A DNA stretch of 12,631 bases from an uncultured Chthoniobacterales bacterium (GTDB lineage: Bacteria; Verrucomicrobiota; Verrucomicrobiia; Chthoniobacterales; UBA10450). Both the position numbers and the translations under genes were made by a program. The DNA lies in contig CATPAW010000185.1 in assembly GCA_955652255.1 (NCBI GenBank), forward strand, positions 1 to 12,631, given 5' to 3'. Below are positions 1 through 8,307 of the stretch, in pieces; the stretch's first letter is position 1; each line of letters begins with the position of its first letter. The notes beneath the pieces were generated by a model that worked only from the letters and a program-made list of their open reading frames with translations, searched no databases and was not told the origin of the DNA.

Positions 1-95
1 GCCCAATGCATCCGCAAATCCGCGCGGACAAACCAGGAAAATGTCCGGTCTGTGGAGTGACATTGATCAAGAAAGAAGGCGCGCCGCCGAAATGA
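1..95 (+). CDS. Heavy-metal-binding domain (HMBD) protein, C-terminal fragment
   Basis: Reading from base 3, the frame is open from the window edge to a TGA at 93-95 and gives 30 residues. It contains PMHPQI and then KCPVCG, the His/Cys pattern of the small HMBD (YHS-like) metal-binding domain. The same pattern, with a Cys before PMHP, occurs at the N-terminus of the Cu+ ATPase at 3302. The short tail after the CxxC suggests that the HMBD is the end of the protein. The stop overlaps the next start as ATGA (92-95), so the two genes are probably translationally coupled. The N-terminal part lies outside the window; it could be a small stand-alone metal-binding protein or the end of an RND adaptor. 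The domain call is solid, the whole-protein identity is unknown. Confidence 0.75.
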   Translation, partial: PMHPQIRADKPGKCPVCGVTLIKKEGAPPK

Positions 96-1471
96 AAACC
101 GTTTTGTGTTTCGTGGCGGTCCTCGTGACCAGCGTTTGTTCGGCCGCATCTCTGGATCAATCGTTCGGCGACGTTTCCAACGCCGTTTTGTTGCGCACCG
201 GCAAACGCGTGCAATGGAATCGTGGTACTCCGCAAGATGCCGAAGCGGAACGTTACGTTCGCTCGCTTTTAAATCGGTCGCTGACGCCGAACTCTGCAGT
301 TCAGATCGCGCTGCTCAACAATCATGAATTGCAAGGAGTGTACAAAGAGATCGGGATTGCGCGGGCCGATGTGATCGAAGCGGGGCTGCTAAGAAATCCG
401 CTCTTCTCCATTGAGCGGCGCTTCCCCGGGCAGGCGTTGGAAGCGGAATTAGTGACGCAATTCATCGACATTCTCTTCCTGCCAATACGCAAGCGCGCGG
501 CGAAAGCACAACTGGAAGCGGCGAAGTCGCGTGTCGGGAACGAAATCTTGAAAATCGCCGCGGAAGTACGCGCGGCGTTCTACGAACACCAAGGCAATCT
601 GCAACTGGGCGATCTCGGCGTTGAAGTTGAGAAAGCCGCGGCGGCTTCGGCCGAAGCGGCATTACAACTTCATCAGGCCGGCAACACGCGAGATCTCGAT
701 CTTGCGAGCGAGGAAGCGTTGCACGTGCAGGCAAAACTCGATCTGTCGAAAGGGCAGGCATTGGCGATCGAGAGCCGCGAGAGATTAAACAGGTTGATGG
801 GAGTGTGGGGCGGGCAGACCAACTGGACCATCGCGCCGCGTTTGCCCGATCCGCCGAAGAATGAAATCGGAACGAGCGGATTGGAGTCGCGCGCGATCGA
901 GCAGCGTCTCGATCTTGCCGCGGTAAGATTCGAAACGCTGGGCGTGGCACAAGGTCTCGGGTTCGCGCGTTTTCAAGAAATCGGGCAGCAAATCGAAATC
1001 GGTGGTCGTTACGTTCACGAAATACAATCGGAACATTCGACCGGACCAATCATAAGGATTCCCATTCCGCTTTTCAATTTCGGACAAGGCGTTAAGGCGC
1101 GCACCGAAGCCAAGGTGCGTCAGCTTCAACAGCGCTACCTCGGTCTCGCTGTGCAAATTCGTTCGGACGTTCGCATGGCGCGGGATCGCATGCTGAACGC
1201 GCGCCAGATTGTCGACTATTCCCGCGCGACAGTTTTGCCTCTGCGTCATCGCGTCGTCGAAGAATCGCAGCTTCAGTACAACGCCATGCAGATAAGCTTG
1301 TTCGACCTACTGCGCGCCAAACAGGAGGAAGTGAACGCCGCGCGGCAGTCCGTCGAAGCGCAGCGCGATTACTGGGTCGCGCGCGCCGAATTGGAGAAAG
1401 CAGTCGGTGGTTCGCTAAACGGGAAATTACTTCAGCTCTCTGAGAGCAAAGAAGCCGTGCACGGGAGATAA
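92..1471 (+). CDS. TolC-family outer-membrane efflux channel (CzcC/CusC-like)
   Basis: The protein has 459 residues. The ATG at 92 is chosen because it begins a clear Sec signal peptide (Lys2, a hydrophobic run to about residue 15, then CSA|AS). An in-frame ATG at 41 would put 17 charged residues in front of it. Near residues 64-105 a conserved helix start of the type LTPNSAVQIAL followed by GIARADVIEAGLLRNP is typical of the CzcC/CusC outer-membrane efflux family. Long amphipathic helices fill the rest, as expected for two OEP repeats forming the periplasmic tunnel. Near the C-terminus, LQYNAMQISLFDLLRAKQ fits the second repeat. No lipobox is seen (Val at -1 before Cys16), unlike many CusC proteins. 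The family exports metals from the periplasm with an RND pump and adaptor, here presumably encoded upstream. It overlaps the HMBD gene and lies 4 nt before the oxidase. Confidence 0.9.
   Translation: MKTVLCFVAVLVTSVCSAASLDQSFGDVSNAVLLRTGKRVQWNRGTPQDAEAERYVRSLLNRSLTPNSAVQIALLNNHELQGVYKEIGIARADVIEAGLLRNPLFSIERRFPGQALEAELVTQFIDILFLPIRKRAAKAQLEAAKSRVGNEILKIAAEVRAAFYEHQGNLQLGDLGVEVEKAAAASAEAALQLHQAGNTRDLDLASEEALHVQAKLDLSKGQALAIESRERLNRLMGVWGGQTNWTIAPRLPDPPKNEIGTSGLESRAIEQRLDLAAVRFETLGVAQGLGFARFQEIGQQIEIGGRYVHEIQSEHSTGPIIRIPIPLFNFGQGVKARTEAKVRQLQQRYLGLAVQIRSDVRMARDRMLNARQIVDYSRATVLPLRHRVVEESQLQYNAMQISLFDLLRAKQEEVNAARQSVEAQRDYWVARAELEKAVGGSLNGKLLQLSESKEAVHGR
1463..1467 (+). promoter_or_regulatory. 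Ribosome binding site of the multicopper oxidase gene
   Basis: GGGAG lies 8 nt before the ATG at 1476, inside the last codons of the channel gene. It is one of the few clear Shine-Dalgarno sequences in the window and supports that start. Confidence 0.6.
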
Positions 1472-1475
1472 ACGT

Positions 1476-2819
1476 ATGATTACAAGACGAAAATTCTTAA
1501 GCGGGACAGCAGCCGCGGCTGGAGGCGTTTCACTGTTGCGCAGTGTTGTTTCCGCTCCGGCGCAAACTATTGCGCCGACTGGGACGCCAGTTCCACTCGC
1601 GCAACCGGGTCGTGATTACACGCCGGTGATTACGCCGAACAATGTTTCACTGCCGTGGAAGATCGTGGATGGCGTGAAGGTCTATCATTTGGTTGCCGAG
1701 GAAGTGAAACACGAGTTCGCTCCCGGTCTTGAAGCCTTTTGTTGGGGCTTCAATGGTCGCGTGCATGGACCAACCATTGAAGCAGTTGAAGGTGATCGCG
1801 TCCGGATTTACGTCACAAACAAACTACCTGCCGCCACGAGCATTCATTGGCATGGAATCATTCTGCCGAACGGGATGGACGGAGTTAGCGGCCTTACGCA
1901 AACGCCGATCAAACCGGGCGAGACGTTTAAGTACGAGTTTACGCTCAAGCAGCACGGCACACATATGTATCACTCGCATCACGATGAGATGACGCAGATG
2001 GCACTAGGCCTGATGGGGTTGTTTGTAATTCATCCGCGCAATCCAAAATACCGCGTCGATCGCGATTTCGCTTTCATGCTGAGCGAATGGCGCATCGATA
2101 CCGGCACGATGCGTCCTAATCCAAATGAGATGACGGACTTCAACGTGTTCTCGATGAACGCGCGTATTTTTCCGGGAATGGAACCAATGGTGGCGAAACT
2201 GGGGGATCGAGTTCGAATTCGCTTCGTTAATCTGAGCGCCATGGATCATCATCCGATGCACTTGCACGGGCACACCTTTCGCGTCGTCGAAACTGACGGT
2301 GGTCAAATTCCGGAATCGGCGCAGCAAATCGAAACGACCGTGCTGGTCCAAGTCGGAAGCGCACGTGCCATTGAATTCATCGCCGATAATCCGGGCGATT
2401 GGCCGGTGCACTGTCACATGACGCATCACACCATGACGCAGATGGGCGACAAATTTCCGAACATGATCGGCGTTAAGTCCGGCAAGCTGGACGAGAAAAT
2501 TCGCAGCTCGCTTCTGCCGGGCTACATGACGATGGGAGGAACGGGCATGGCAGACATGGGCACAATGGGGATGCCGGTTCCGCGCAACAGCCTACCGATG
2601 ATGGGCGGGCCGGGGCCATTCGATTACATCGCAATGGGAGGAATGTTCACCGTAATAAAAATCCGCGAAGGAATTACTTCGTATGAAGACCCAGGTTGGT
2701 ACAAGCATCCCGACGGCACGGTCGCCGGGCTGGCCGCTGCGGGGGATTTGCAGCGCGACGGCGTGGATGTTCAAACAAGTCCGAAGCCGCCCGAACAGCA
2801 CATGCATCACGGATCATAA
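1476..2819 (+). CDS. Tat-exported two-domain multicopper oxidase (copper detoxification)
   Basis: The protein has 447 residues. The N-terminus TRRKFLSG (residues 3-10) followed by an Ala/Gly-rich stretch is a twin-arginine signal, usual for oxidases exported folded with copper. Four copper-ligand blocks are present: HWHG (H124, H126), HSH (H166, H168), HPMHLH (H259, H262, H264), and HCH with a later His and Met (H312-C313-H314, H318, M323). Together they complete the type 2/3 trinuclear site and one type 1 site. Only about 90 residues separate blocks 2 and 3, so the middle cupredoxin domain of CueO-type enzymes is missing. This is a two-domain enzyme with the type 1 copper in domain 2, as in small laccases, which work as trimers. 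A Met-rich segment (residues 350-390) and a His-containing end (MHHGS) may hold Cu+. Likely role: periplasmic oxidation of Cu+ to Cu2+. The natural substrate is not certain. Confidence 0.9.
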   Translation: MITRRKFLSGTAAAAGGVSLLRSVVSAPAQTIAPTGTPVPLAQPGRDYTPVITPNNVSLPWKIVDGVKVYHLVAEEVKHEFAPGLEAFCWGFNGRVHGPTIEAVEGDRVRIYVTNKLPAATSIHWHGIILPNGMDGVSGLTQTPIKPGETFKYEFTLKQHGTHMYHSHHDEMTQMALGLMGLFVIHPRNPKYRVDRDFAFMLSEWRIDTGTMRPNPNEMTDFNVFSMNARIFPGMEPMVAKLGDRVRIRFVNLSAMDHHPMHLHGHTFRVVETDGGQIPESAQQIETTVLVQVGSARAIEFIADNPGDWPVHCHMTHHTMTQMGDKFPNMIGVKSGKLDEKIRSSLLPGYMTMGGTGMADMGTMGMPVPRNSLPMMGGPGPFDYIAMGGMFTVIKIREGITSYEDPGWYKHPDGTVAGLAAAGDLQRDGVDVQTSPKPPEQHMHHGS

Positions 2820-2820
2820 A

Positions 2821-3273
2821 ATGAAAATCGTTCAATTGATTTGTTTGGTGGCGTTTGCAGCGCCGTTGGTTGTTGGAGCCGATGATCAAGAAACGAAATC
2901 TGTTACCGATGTTGTAGGTAAATTTCACGAAGCGCTCCGTCGCGGAGATAGGCCCGCAGCTATGGAGCTACTGGCGCCGGACGCGATAATTCTCGAAAGC
3001 GGTTCCGCGGAAACGCGCGACGAATACAAGCGACATCATTTGAAGGAAGACATTGCCTTCTCACAAGCAGTAAAGAGCGTCGATTCTCTTTTGCACGTTC
3101 AAGTAGAAGGCGACGCGGCTTGGGTGATCGGTACGAGTCAAACAAGAGGTTCCTTTCGGAGCCGCGAAATCAATAGCGTCGGAACTGAACTCGTGGTGCT
3201 GAGCAAGTCTCCGCAAGGTTGGCGCATTCGTGCAGTTCACTGGTCAAGCCATGAGGCCCAAAAAAGTAAGTAA
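2821..3273 (+). CDS. Secreted NTF2-like/SnoaL-type protein (DUF4440-like)
   Basis: The protein has 150 residues. The ATG at 2821, one base after the oxidase stop, starts a good signal peptide (MKIVQL, then a hydrophobic stretch to about Gly19-Ala20). The mature part looks like the NTF2/SnoaL cone fold: an N-terminal helix [10 protein letters not shown], a strand around [10 protein letters not shown], alternating strands, and a closing strand [12 protein letters not shown]. This ending is typical of DUF4440/SnoaL-like proteins that follow metal-resistance genes. It has no copper-binding motif beyond scattered His residues, so its role in the periplasm is unknown; ligand binding is the usual guess. 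Its end runs past an alternative start of the next gene (ATG 3251), so it is surely part of the same transcription unit. Confidence 0.75.
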   Translation: MKIVQLICLVAFAAPLVVGADDQETKSVTDVVGKFHEALRRGDRPAAMELLAPDAIILESGSAETRDEYKRHHLKEDIAFSQAVKSVDSLLHVQVEGDAAWVIGTSQTRGSFRSREINSVGTELVVLSKSPQGWRIRAVHWSSHEAQKSK

Positions 3274-3301
3274 GGCACCCAGCGATCGTGGTGATATCAA
3301 A

Positions 3302-5410
3302 ATGATCTACACCTGCCCGATGCATCCGCAGATCGAGCAGGATCATCCCGGAAATTGCCCGATCTGCGGAATGGCGCTTGAGCCGAAGACTCCGGTTGCA
3401 GGCGGCGAGGACGACAATGCGGAATTGCGCGACATGACGCGACGTTTTTGGATCAGCGCCGTGCTTACGTTGCCGGTGCTTGTCGTTGCGATGGCGCACC
3501 TACTCTCACATCCACCGGAGTGGATGAGCGGCGCTGCCTCGCGTTGGTTGCAATTTGTACTGAGCACTCCGGTTGTGCTGTGGGGCGGCTGGCCATTTTT
3601 TGTGCGCGGTTGGCAATCGATCCGTTACCGCTCGCTCAACATGTTTACGCTTATCGCGATGGGCGTGGGCGTGGCCTACTTCTACAGCGCCATTGTAATG
3701 TTGTTTCCGCAATTGTTCCCGCCGTCGTTTCAAGAGCACGGCAAGATTGGCATCTACTTCGAATCGGCTGCGATCATTACCGTGCTTGTGCTGCTCGGTC
3801 AGGTGCTGGAGCTTCGTGCGCGCAGTCGCACCGGCAGCGCCATTCGTGCGCTGCTCGATCTCGCCCCACAAAAAGCGCATGTCGTAAGCAACGGTCAAGA
3901 GATCGAGGTGCCGCTCAACGAAGTGCGCGTCAACGATCACCTTCGCGTCCGTCCGGGTGAGAAAGTTCCAGTGGACGGCAAAATCATCGAAGGAAAAAGC
4001 GCGCTTGATGAATCGATGTTAACCGGTGAAGCGATGCCCGTTGAGAAAGGGCCCGGTGACAAAGTCGCTGGCGGTACCGTCAATCAAACTGGCAGTTTCT
4101 TAATGTCGGCTGAACACGTCGGTGGCGAGACCGTGCTGGCGCGGATCGTCGAAATGGTCGCGCAAGCGCAGCGCAGCCGTGCACCAATTCAAGGACTGGC
4201 CGATAAGGTCGCGGCCTGGTTCGTTCCGACGGTAATCGCTGTCGCCGCGCTCACGTTTGTTGTGTGGGCGTCGATTGGGCCGGAACCGAGATTCGCGTAT
4301 GCGATCGTCAATGCGGTCGCAGTATTAATCATCGCTTGCCCGTGCGCACTCGGACTCGCGACGCCGATGTCGATCATGGTCGGAGTAGGTCGCGGCGCGC
4401 AGGCCGGTGTGCTGATCAAGAACGCCGAAGCGATCGAGCTCATGGAAAAAGCGGACACTCTCGTGGTCGACAAGACCGGTACGCTTACTGAAGGGAAACC
4501 ACGCCTGACCACGATCATTGTTTCCGATTCCGTTAGCCAAGACGAGTTGCTCGCCGCCGCCGCCGCGGTTGAGCAACAAAGCGAGCATCCCCTCGGTTCC
4601 GCGCTTGTGCGGGCCGCACAAGATCGACATGTAACGCTCGCGAAAGTCACGAAATTTCAATCAAGCACGGGAGGCGGCGTCGTTGGTGAGGTGAACGGAA
4701 AGATCGTGCTCGTGGGCAAACCGCAATTTCTTAAAGCTCAAAACATTCACGGTCTTGACCAGTTAGAATCGAAAGCCGCCGAACTTCAGGCGCAGGGACA
4801 GACCGCGATCTTCGTGGCCATCGATGGCCGTGCCGCCGGAATTCTTGCCGTCTCCGATCCGATCAAAGAATCGTCGCCTTCGGCAATCGAGTATCTGCAT
4901 CAGCTCGGAATGAAAGTCATCATGCTTACAGGCGACAATGCGCGCACGGCCAAAGCCGTCGCCGAAAAATTGAAGATTGACCAAGTCGAAGCCGGAGTTG
5001 AGCCGCAGCACAAAAACGAGCGTGTTCGTCAACTTCGCGACCAAGGGCACACCGTCGCGATGGCCGGTGACGGAATTAACGACGCGCCGGCGCTCGCCGC
5101 CGCGGACGTTGGTATCGCCATGGGAACTGGCACGGATGTCGCAATGGAAAGCGCTGGGATCACACTCATGAAGGGAGATTTGCGCGGTATTGAAAAAGCC
5201 ATTCGTCTCAGTCGCGCCGTAATGAGCAACATCCGGCAAAATCTTTTCTTCGCTTTCGTTTACAACACGCTTGGAATTCCGATCGCTGCCGGCGTTCTCT
5301 TTCCTTTTGTCGGATTACTCCTGAATCCAATGATTGCGGGCGCGGCAATGAGCCTGAGTTCGGTTTCAGTGATCTCAAATGCGCTGCGCTTACGTCATCT
5401 CCGCCTGTAG
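3302..5410 (+). CDS. copA: Cu+-exporting P1B-type ATPase (CopA-like) with N-terminal HMBD
   Basis: The protein has 702 residues and pumps Cu+ out of the cytoplasm using ATP. Residues 3-24 are an HMBD (C5-P-M-H8 and C19-P-I-C22) in place of the usual GMxCxxC HMA domains. The catalytic core is complete: TGE in the actuator domain (T241-E243), the CPC metal site in TM6 (C346-P-C348), the phosphorylated Asp in DKTGT (D390), the HP motif of the nucleotide domain (H429), TGDN (T543) and GDGIND (from G589). The late membrane segments carry YN (in FVYNTLG) and MSLSS, the signature of the Cu+/Ag+ subgroup P1B-1. The start at 3302 is chosen because it opens directly on the HMBD. In-frame ATGs at 3251 and 3230 overlap the previous gene, and no start has a strong ribosome site. 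The channel, oxidase and this pump form one copper unit. Confidence 0.93.
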   Translation: MIYTCPMHPQIEQDHPGNCPICGMALEPKTPVAGGEDDNAELRDMTRRFWISAVLTLPVLVVAMAHLLSHPPEWMSGAASRWLQFVLSTPVVLWGGWPFFVRGWQSIRYRSLNMFTLIAMGVGVAYFYSAIVMLFPQLFPPSFQEHGKIGIYFESAAIITVLVLLGQVLELRARSRTGSAIRALLDLAPQKAHVVSNGQEIEVPLNEVRVNDHLRVRPGEKVPVDGKIIEGKSALDESMLTGEAMPVEKGPGDKVAGGTVNQTGSFLMSAEHVGGETVLARIVEMVAQAQRSRAPIQGLADKVAAWFVPTVIAVAALTFVVWASIGPEPRFAYAIVNAVAVLIIACPCALGLATPMSIMVGVGRGAQAGVLIKNAEAIELMEKADTLVVDKTGTLTEGKPRLTTIIVSDSVSQDELLAAAAAVEQQSEHPLGSALVRAAQDRHVTLAKVTKFQSSTGGGVVGEVNGKIVLVGKPQFLKAQNIHGLDQLESKAAELQAQGQTAIFVAIDGRAAGILAVSDPIKESSPSAIEYLHQLGMKVIMLTGDNARTAKAVAEKLKIDQVEAGVEPQHKNERVRQLRDQGHTVAMAGDGINDAPALAAADVGIAMGTGTDVAMESAGITLMKGDLRGIEKAIRLSRAVMSNIRQNLFFAFVYNTLGIPIAAGVLFPFVGLLLNPMIAGAAMSLSSVSVISNALRLRHLRL

Positions 5411-5518
5411 GATGGCGTGAAGAAACAAAAACGGAGCTCCCGATCTATCCGGTGATTTTTCTAATGTGGCGCGGAAGGAGGCTCGCAGTCGGAAGCAAGG
5501 CATAGTTAGTTGTCCATC
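5411..5518. other. Intergenic gap between copA and the CDF gene
   Basis: The 108 bases hold no convincing ORF. A perfect 8-bp palindrome GGAGCTCC is present, but no U-run follows a stable hairpin, so no terminator is called. A purine-rich GGAAGGAGG lies about 40 nt before the CDF start, too far to serve it. A promoter for the two CDF genes could lie here but no clear -35/-10 pair was recognised. Confidence 0.4.
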
Positions 5519-6442
5519 ATGTCTTACGAGCACACGCGTTCCGACGCTGGCCATTCGCACGCACCCGCGAATTTCAATACAGCGTTCGCAATCGGCATCG
5601 TGCTGAACGCCGCTTACGTTTTGTTCGAAGTCATTTTTGGAATCACTGGTCACTCGCTCGCGCTGCTCGCCGATGCCGGTCATAACTTCAGTGACGTGCT
5701 CGGTCTTTTGCTCGCGTGGGGCGCGAGCGCGATGGCCAAGAGCATGCCAACGAAACGGAGAACCTACGGACTGCGGGGTAGTTCAATTCTGGCGGCGTTG
5801 TTTAACGCGATCTTTTTGCTCGTTTCCGTCGGCGCGATCGCATGGGAGGCCGTGCGCCGCTTTAATGCTCCGGCCGATGTGGCCGCACGCACGGTGATTT
5901 GGGTTTCGCTTCTCGGCATCGGGATAAACGCCGCAACCGCGTTGATGTTCATGAGCGGGCGCAAAGGTGATCTCAACATCCGCGGCGCGTTTTTGCACAT
6001 GGCCGCGGATACTGCGATCTCCGCCGGTGTAGTCGTTGCGGGATTTGCCATCCTTTTGACCGGCCGGCATTGGATCGATCCAGTTGTCAGTCTGCTGATT
6101 TCCGCAGTAATCGTTTGGGGCACTTGGGATTTATTGCGCGAATCAGTGAACCTCGCGCTCCAAGCGGTTCCGAAAGATATCGAACCTGACAAGGTGGAGA
6201 GTTACTTGGCGCAACTACCCGGCATTACAAAGGTCCACGACCTGCACATCTGGGCAATGAGCACGACTGAAACCGCATTAACCGTGCACTTGGTCAAACC
6301 CGACGGCGCAATCGATGATTCGCTTTTGTCACGCATTCAAAACGAGCTGCATGATCGCTTCGGAATCGAACATGTCACAATCCAATGCGAATGCGGCGAC
6401 GTGGCACATCCTTGCGAACAAGAGCCGGAGCACGTCGTCTGA
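5519..6442 (+). CDS. Cation diffusion facilitator, CzcD/ZitB-like zinc exporter
   Basis: The protein has 307 residues, the usual size for the family. A His-bearing N-terminus (GHSHAP) precedes six membrane segments. The metal site of zinc-type CDFs is seen in TM2 (H55-N-F-S-D59) and TM5 (H160-M-A-A-D164), the HxxxD/HxxxD pattern of Zn2+/Cd2+/Co2+ antiporters. The cytoplasmic C-terminal domain is present, with KVHDLHIWAMS near residues 238-248 and IEHVTIQCEC near 283-292, followed by a Cys- and His-containing tail. CDFs swap cytoplasmic metal for protons in the inner membrane. The ATG at 5519 is preferred. A TTG three codons earlier (5510) is possible, and no good ribosome site is seen for either. 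It lies 108 nt after copA and 20 nt before a second CDF-like gene, suggesting a shared transcript with the latter. Confidence 0.92.
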   Translation: MSYEHTRSDAGHSHAPANFNTAFAIGIVLNAAYVLFEVIFGITGHSLALLADAGHNFSDVLGLLLAWGASAMAKSMPTKRRTYGLRGSSILAALFNAIFLLVSVGAIAWEAVRRFNAPADVAARTVIWVSLLGIGINAATALMFMSGRKGDLNIRGAFLHMAADTAISAGVVVAGFAILLTGRHWIDPVVSLLISAVIVWGTWDLLRESVNLALQAVPKDIEPDKVESYLAQLPGITKVHDLHIWAMSTTETALTVHLVKPDGAIDDSLLSRIQNELHDRFGIEHVTIQCECGDVAHPCEQEPEHVV

Positions 6443-6462
6443 TCGAGACGCGGCTAGATCCC

Positions 6463-7092
6463 ATGAGCGAGCGCTCCACCGATATCCGGTTCGCGCTGCT
6501 GCTGACGTACATCACGCTTGCTTGGATGACGATCGAAGGAGCTGCGTCACTCCTGCTTGGCTGGGTATCGAAAAGTCTTCTCCTCGAAGCATTCGGCATC
6601 GACAGCGTCATCGAGCTTTTCAGCGCCGGCGTGCTCCTGTGGCGCTTGCGCGTCGAAGCAAGCGGAAACGCCGACGAGACGCGCGTGGAAGCTGTCGAGC
6701 GGCGTGCTTCCAAATGGGTTGGATATACTTTGTACTTTCTCGTTCTTTACGTCGTTTTCAATTCGGCCTATGGACTTTTCGTAGCGCACCGCGTTACGGA
6801 CACACACGAAAGCGCGTGGGGAATTCTGATCGGGTTGGTTGCGAAAATCGGCATGCCGATCCTTGCCAGATATAAACTAAAAGTCGCGGCAAGGCTCAAT
6901 TCGCGAGCGCTGCGCGCCGACGCAATTGAAGCAATCATGTGTGGCTATCTTTCGATCGTGTTGATAGTCGGGCTCGCGGCGACACGTATTTTGGGATGGT
7001 GGTGGCTCGACAGCGTGGCAGCGCTCGCGCTCATTCCCTTCTTAATCAAAGAAGGCCGTGCTGCCATTTCCGGCGCCGAATGTTGTTCGTGA
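6463..7092 (+). CDS. Short CDF-like cation transporter, membrane domain only
   Basis: The protein has 209 residues, starting at the ATG 20 nt after the preceding CDF gene. The longer open frame upstream overlaps that gene. Several hydrophobic segments are seen, and the protein resembles the short 'cation transporter' branch of the CDF superfamily. In place of HxxxD it has GIDSVIE (D47, E51) in TM2 and ADAIEA (D153, E156) in TM5. It lacks the cytoplasmic C-terminal domain and ends GAECCS, a paired-Cys tail that I recall as common in this branch. A Trp-rich WWWLDSVAAL follows near 180. Likely role: metal export or binding in the inner membrane. The metal cannot be told, since the ligand set is acidic rather than His/Asp. 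It is probably co-transcribed with the full-length CDF; whether the two interact is unknown. Confidence 0.75.
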   Translation: MSERSTDIRFALLLTYITLAWMTIEGAASLLLGWVSKSLLLEAFGIDSVIELFSAGVLLWRLRVEASGNADETRVEAVERRASKWVGYTLYFLVLYVVFNSAYGLFVAHRVTDTHESAWGILIGLVAKIGMPILARYKLKVAARLNSRALRADAIEAIMCGYLSIVLIVGLAATRILGWWWLDSVAALALIPFLIKEGRAAISGAECCS

Positions 7093-7377
7093 ATCTGCTT
7101 TCGAGTACAGTTAAACCTGAACGCGAAAGCATTTGGCAATGTCAGAAGAAGCGACGTTTAGCAAGTCATCATACGAACCCTGGTTCCGGACTTCGTGGAG
7201 CGTCTGAATTTCGGAAGGGTTGATCGAGGTGATCATTTGTTAGCCGAGCGGAGTTGCTTCTATCTCGCAACTGTATTCAAAAAAAACGTCCGCCAAATCT
7301 CGACATTGTTTGCTGGGGAGAACTTCCTTATCGTTGTCTTCTATCTGTAGTCACGAAATCAGTAGATTGTTTGAACA
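7093..7377. other. Gene-free gap between metal island and recombinase module
   Basis: The 285 bases separate the last + strand metal gene from the - strand recombinase (the two converge). Just after the CDF stop is a perfect 7-bp inverted repeat, GCTTTCG at 7097-7103 and CGAAAGC at 7124-7130, with a 20-nt loop and no U-run. A second inverted repeat, AGTTGC/GCAACT, lies at 7252-7257 and 7267-7272, followed by eight A's (7279-7286). Either could weakly end transcription, but neither is a standard terminator. A 22-codon ATG frame (7139-7207) is not supported by anything else. Confidence 0.4.
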
Positions 7378-8019
7378 CTACGCCGGCAGTGCGGCCTTTA
7401 CTCGTTGCACAGTCGATATTCCTTTGGACGTAATCTTCGCTGCGTTGCGGATCGAATGACCTGCATACAGTTGCCGCACAATATCTCTATGCTTCCGAAG
7501 AAACTGGTCGCGGCTCAGTGTTGTTCCTTTGCGCCGACCCAGCACGACTCCTCGTTTTCGTGCGAGGCCGAGACCTGATTTGATTCGCTCGCGCAGCGTT
7601 TCCGTTTCGTTCCGAGCCATCTCGGCGAGTAAGGCCAGCATTATGCCCGATGCCGGATTCCTCTTACCTGAAGGAAGTAGCGTTTCAATGGACTGACTAT
7701 GCCAATACAAAGAAACTCCGCACTCTTCCAGCGTTTCAACGAACCGGTGGGCAATGCTGTTCTTTCGAGCGATTCGCGAGATTTCATGGACCAACACCTT
7801 TTTAATCCGGCCCTCGCGCGCGAGCTGTTCAACACGCCGCAATCCGTGGCGCTCATTGTCATCCACAGAACCGGAGATTTGCTCCTCGCAAATTTCGACA
7901 ACTCCGTAGCCTTTATCGGCCGCATACTTTTGGAGTTCTGAAATCTGGCGCGCAGTCTCCTGTTTAACCGTGCTCACGCGCACTAGAATGGCGACAGGAA
8001 TGTGCGAGTTCTTCATCAT
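7378..8019 (-). CDS. Small serine recombinase (resolvase/invertase family)
   Basis: The protein has 213 residues, close to the usual 180-210 of small serine recombinases. The catalytic region has the nucleophile in RVST (R14, S16) followed by Q-rich QISELQ, then EISRIAR (R82, R85), and the ARNETE...R helix at 135-146 leading into ARKRGVVLGRRKGT (153-166), the linker before the DNA-binding domain. The C-terminal 40 residues hold a resolvase-type helix-turn-helix (IRNAAKITSKGISTVQRV). Such enzymes invert, resolve or integrate DNA between short sites using a Ser-DNA bond. The ATG at 8019 is preferred over an upstream frame to 8070 because a strong ribosome site precedes it and it overlaps the upstream stop as ATGA. 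This is not an integron integrase, which would be a tyrosine recombinase. Its own target site is unknown. Confidence 0.9.
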   Translation of the reverse strand: MMKNSHIPVAILVRVSTVKQETARQISELQKYAADKGYGVVEICEEQISGSVDDNERHGLRRVEQLAREGRIKKVLVHEISRIARKNSIAHRFVETLEECGVSLYWHSQSIETLLPSGKRNPASGIMLALLAEMARNETETLRERIKSGLGLARKRGVVLGRRKGTTLSRDQFLRKHRDIVRQLYAGHSIRNAAKITSKGISTVQRVKAALPA

Positions 8020-8222
8020 CGCACCGTCCCTCCATTTAAGCCGCACTCTCCTGCAATGTAATTGAGCCAACGTTCACGTTTGAATCGCGGATTTTCTAAC
8101 GCACAGAAGCGCGCCAACGTAGCGAGTTGGTCGTCTGTAAAAACGTTCTCCCCGTTAAGTCTTGCGATTCGGTTGTGTTCGCGGATCGAATCCGCCAAGG
8201 CTACGAAGTTCTTTTTGCTCAT
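8016..8222 (-). CDS. Small uncharacterised protein coupled to the recombinase
   Basis: The protein has 68 residues and begins MSKKNFVALADSIREHN. The frame also allows an ATG seven codons earlier (8243), but MSKK is the more natural beginning. AGGGAG lies one base before it, too close to be an ideal ribosome site. The protein is soluble, basic at the C-terminus and predicted mostly helical, with FTDDQLATLARFC and then NPRFKRERWLNYIAGECG. This looks like a compact DNA- or protein-binding domain, but I do not recognise a family function. Its TGA overlaps the recombinase ATG, so the two are made together. It may be an accessory or regulatory partner of the recombinase; that is inference from the coupling only. 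Confidence 0.6.
   Translation of the reverse strand: MSKKNFVALADSIREHNRIARLNGENVFTDDQLATLARFCALENPRFKRERWLNYIAGECGLNGGTVR
8027..8033 (-). promoter_or_regulatory. Ribosome binding site of the serine recombinase
   Basis: On the - strand GGAGGGA lies 7 nt before the ATG at 8019, inside the end of the upstream small gene. It decides the start of the recombinase. Confidence 0.7.
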
Positions 8223-8307
8223 GCTCCCTATACTGATGAGCATGTTTTTTTAAACGTGTTCCCAAACGGGGAAGATTGGATGGAACTTTTCTGCGCCGAA
8301 ATGCTCC

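Noticed and set aside
462..1049. 195-codon open frame on the - strand
   Set aside because: It lies wholly inside the channel gene, which has clear family motifs; the antisense frame has no recognisable domain and is Arg-rich, as shadows of GC-rich genes are.
7097..7130. Terminator after the last metal gene
   Set aside because: The 7-bp arms are perfect but the loop is 20 nt and there is no U-run; left as a note in the gap entry.
7139..7207. 22-codon ATG frame after the metal genes
   Set aside because: No ribosome site, no known family and too short to support.
7378..8019. Recombinase as the integron integrase
   Set aside because: It has serine recombinase motifs (RVST, ARKRGVVLGR) and lacks tyrosine recombinase R-H-R-Y boxes.
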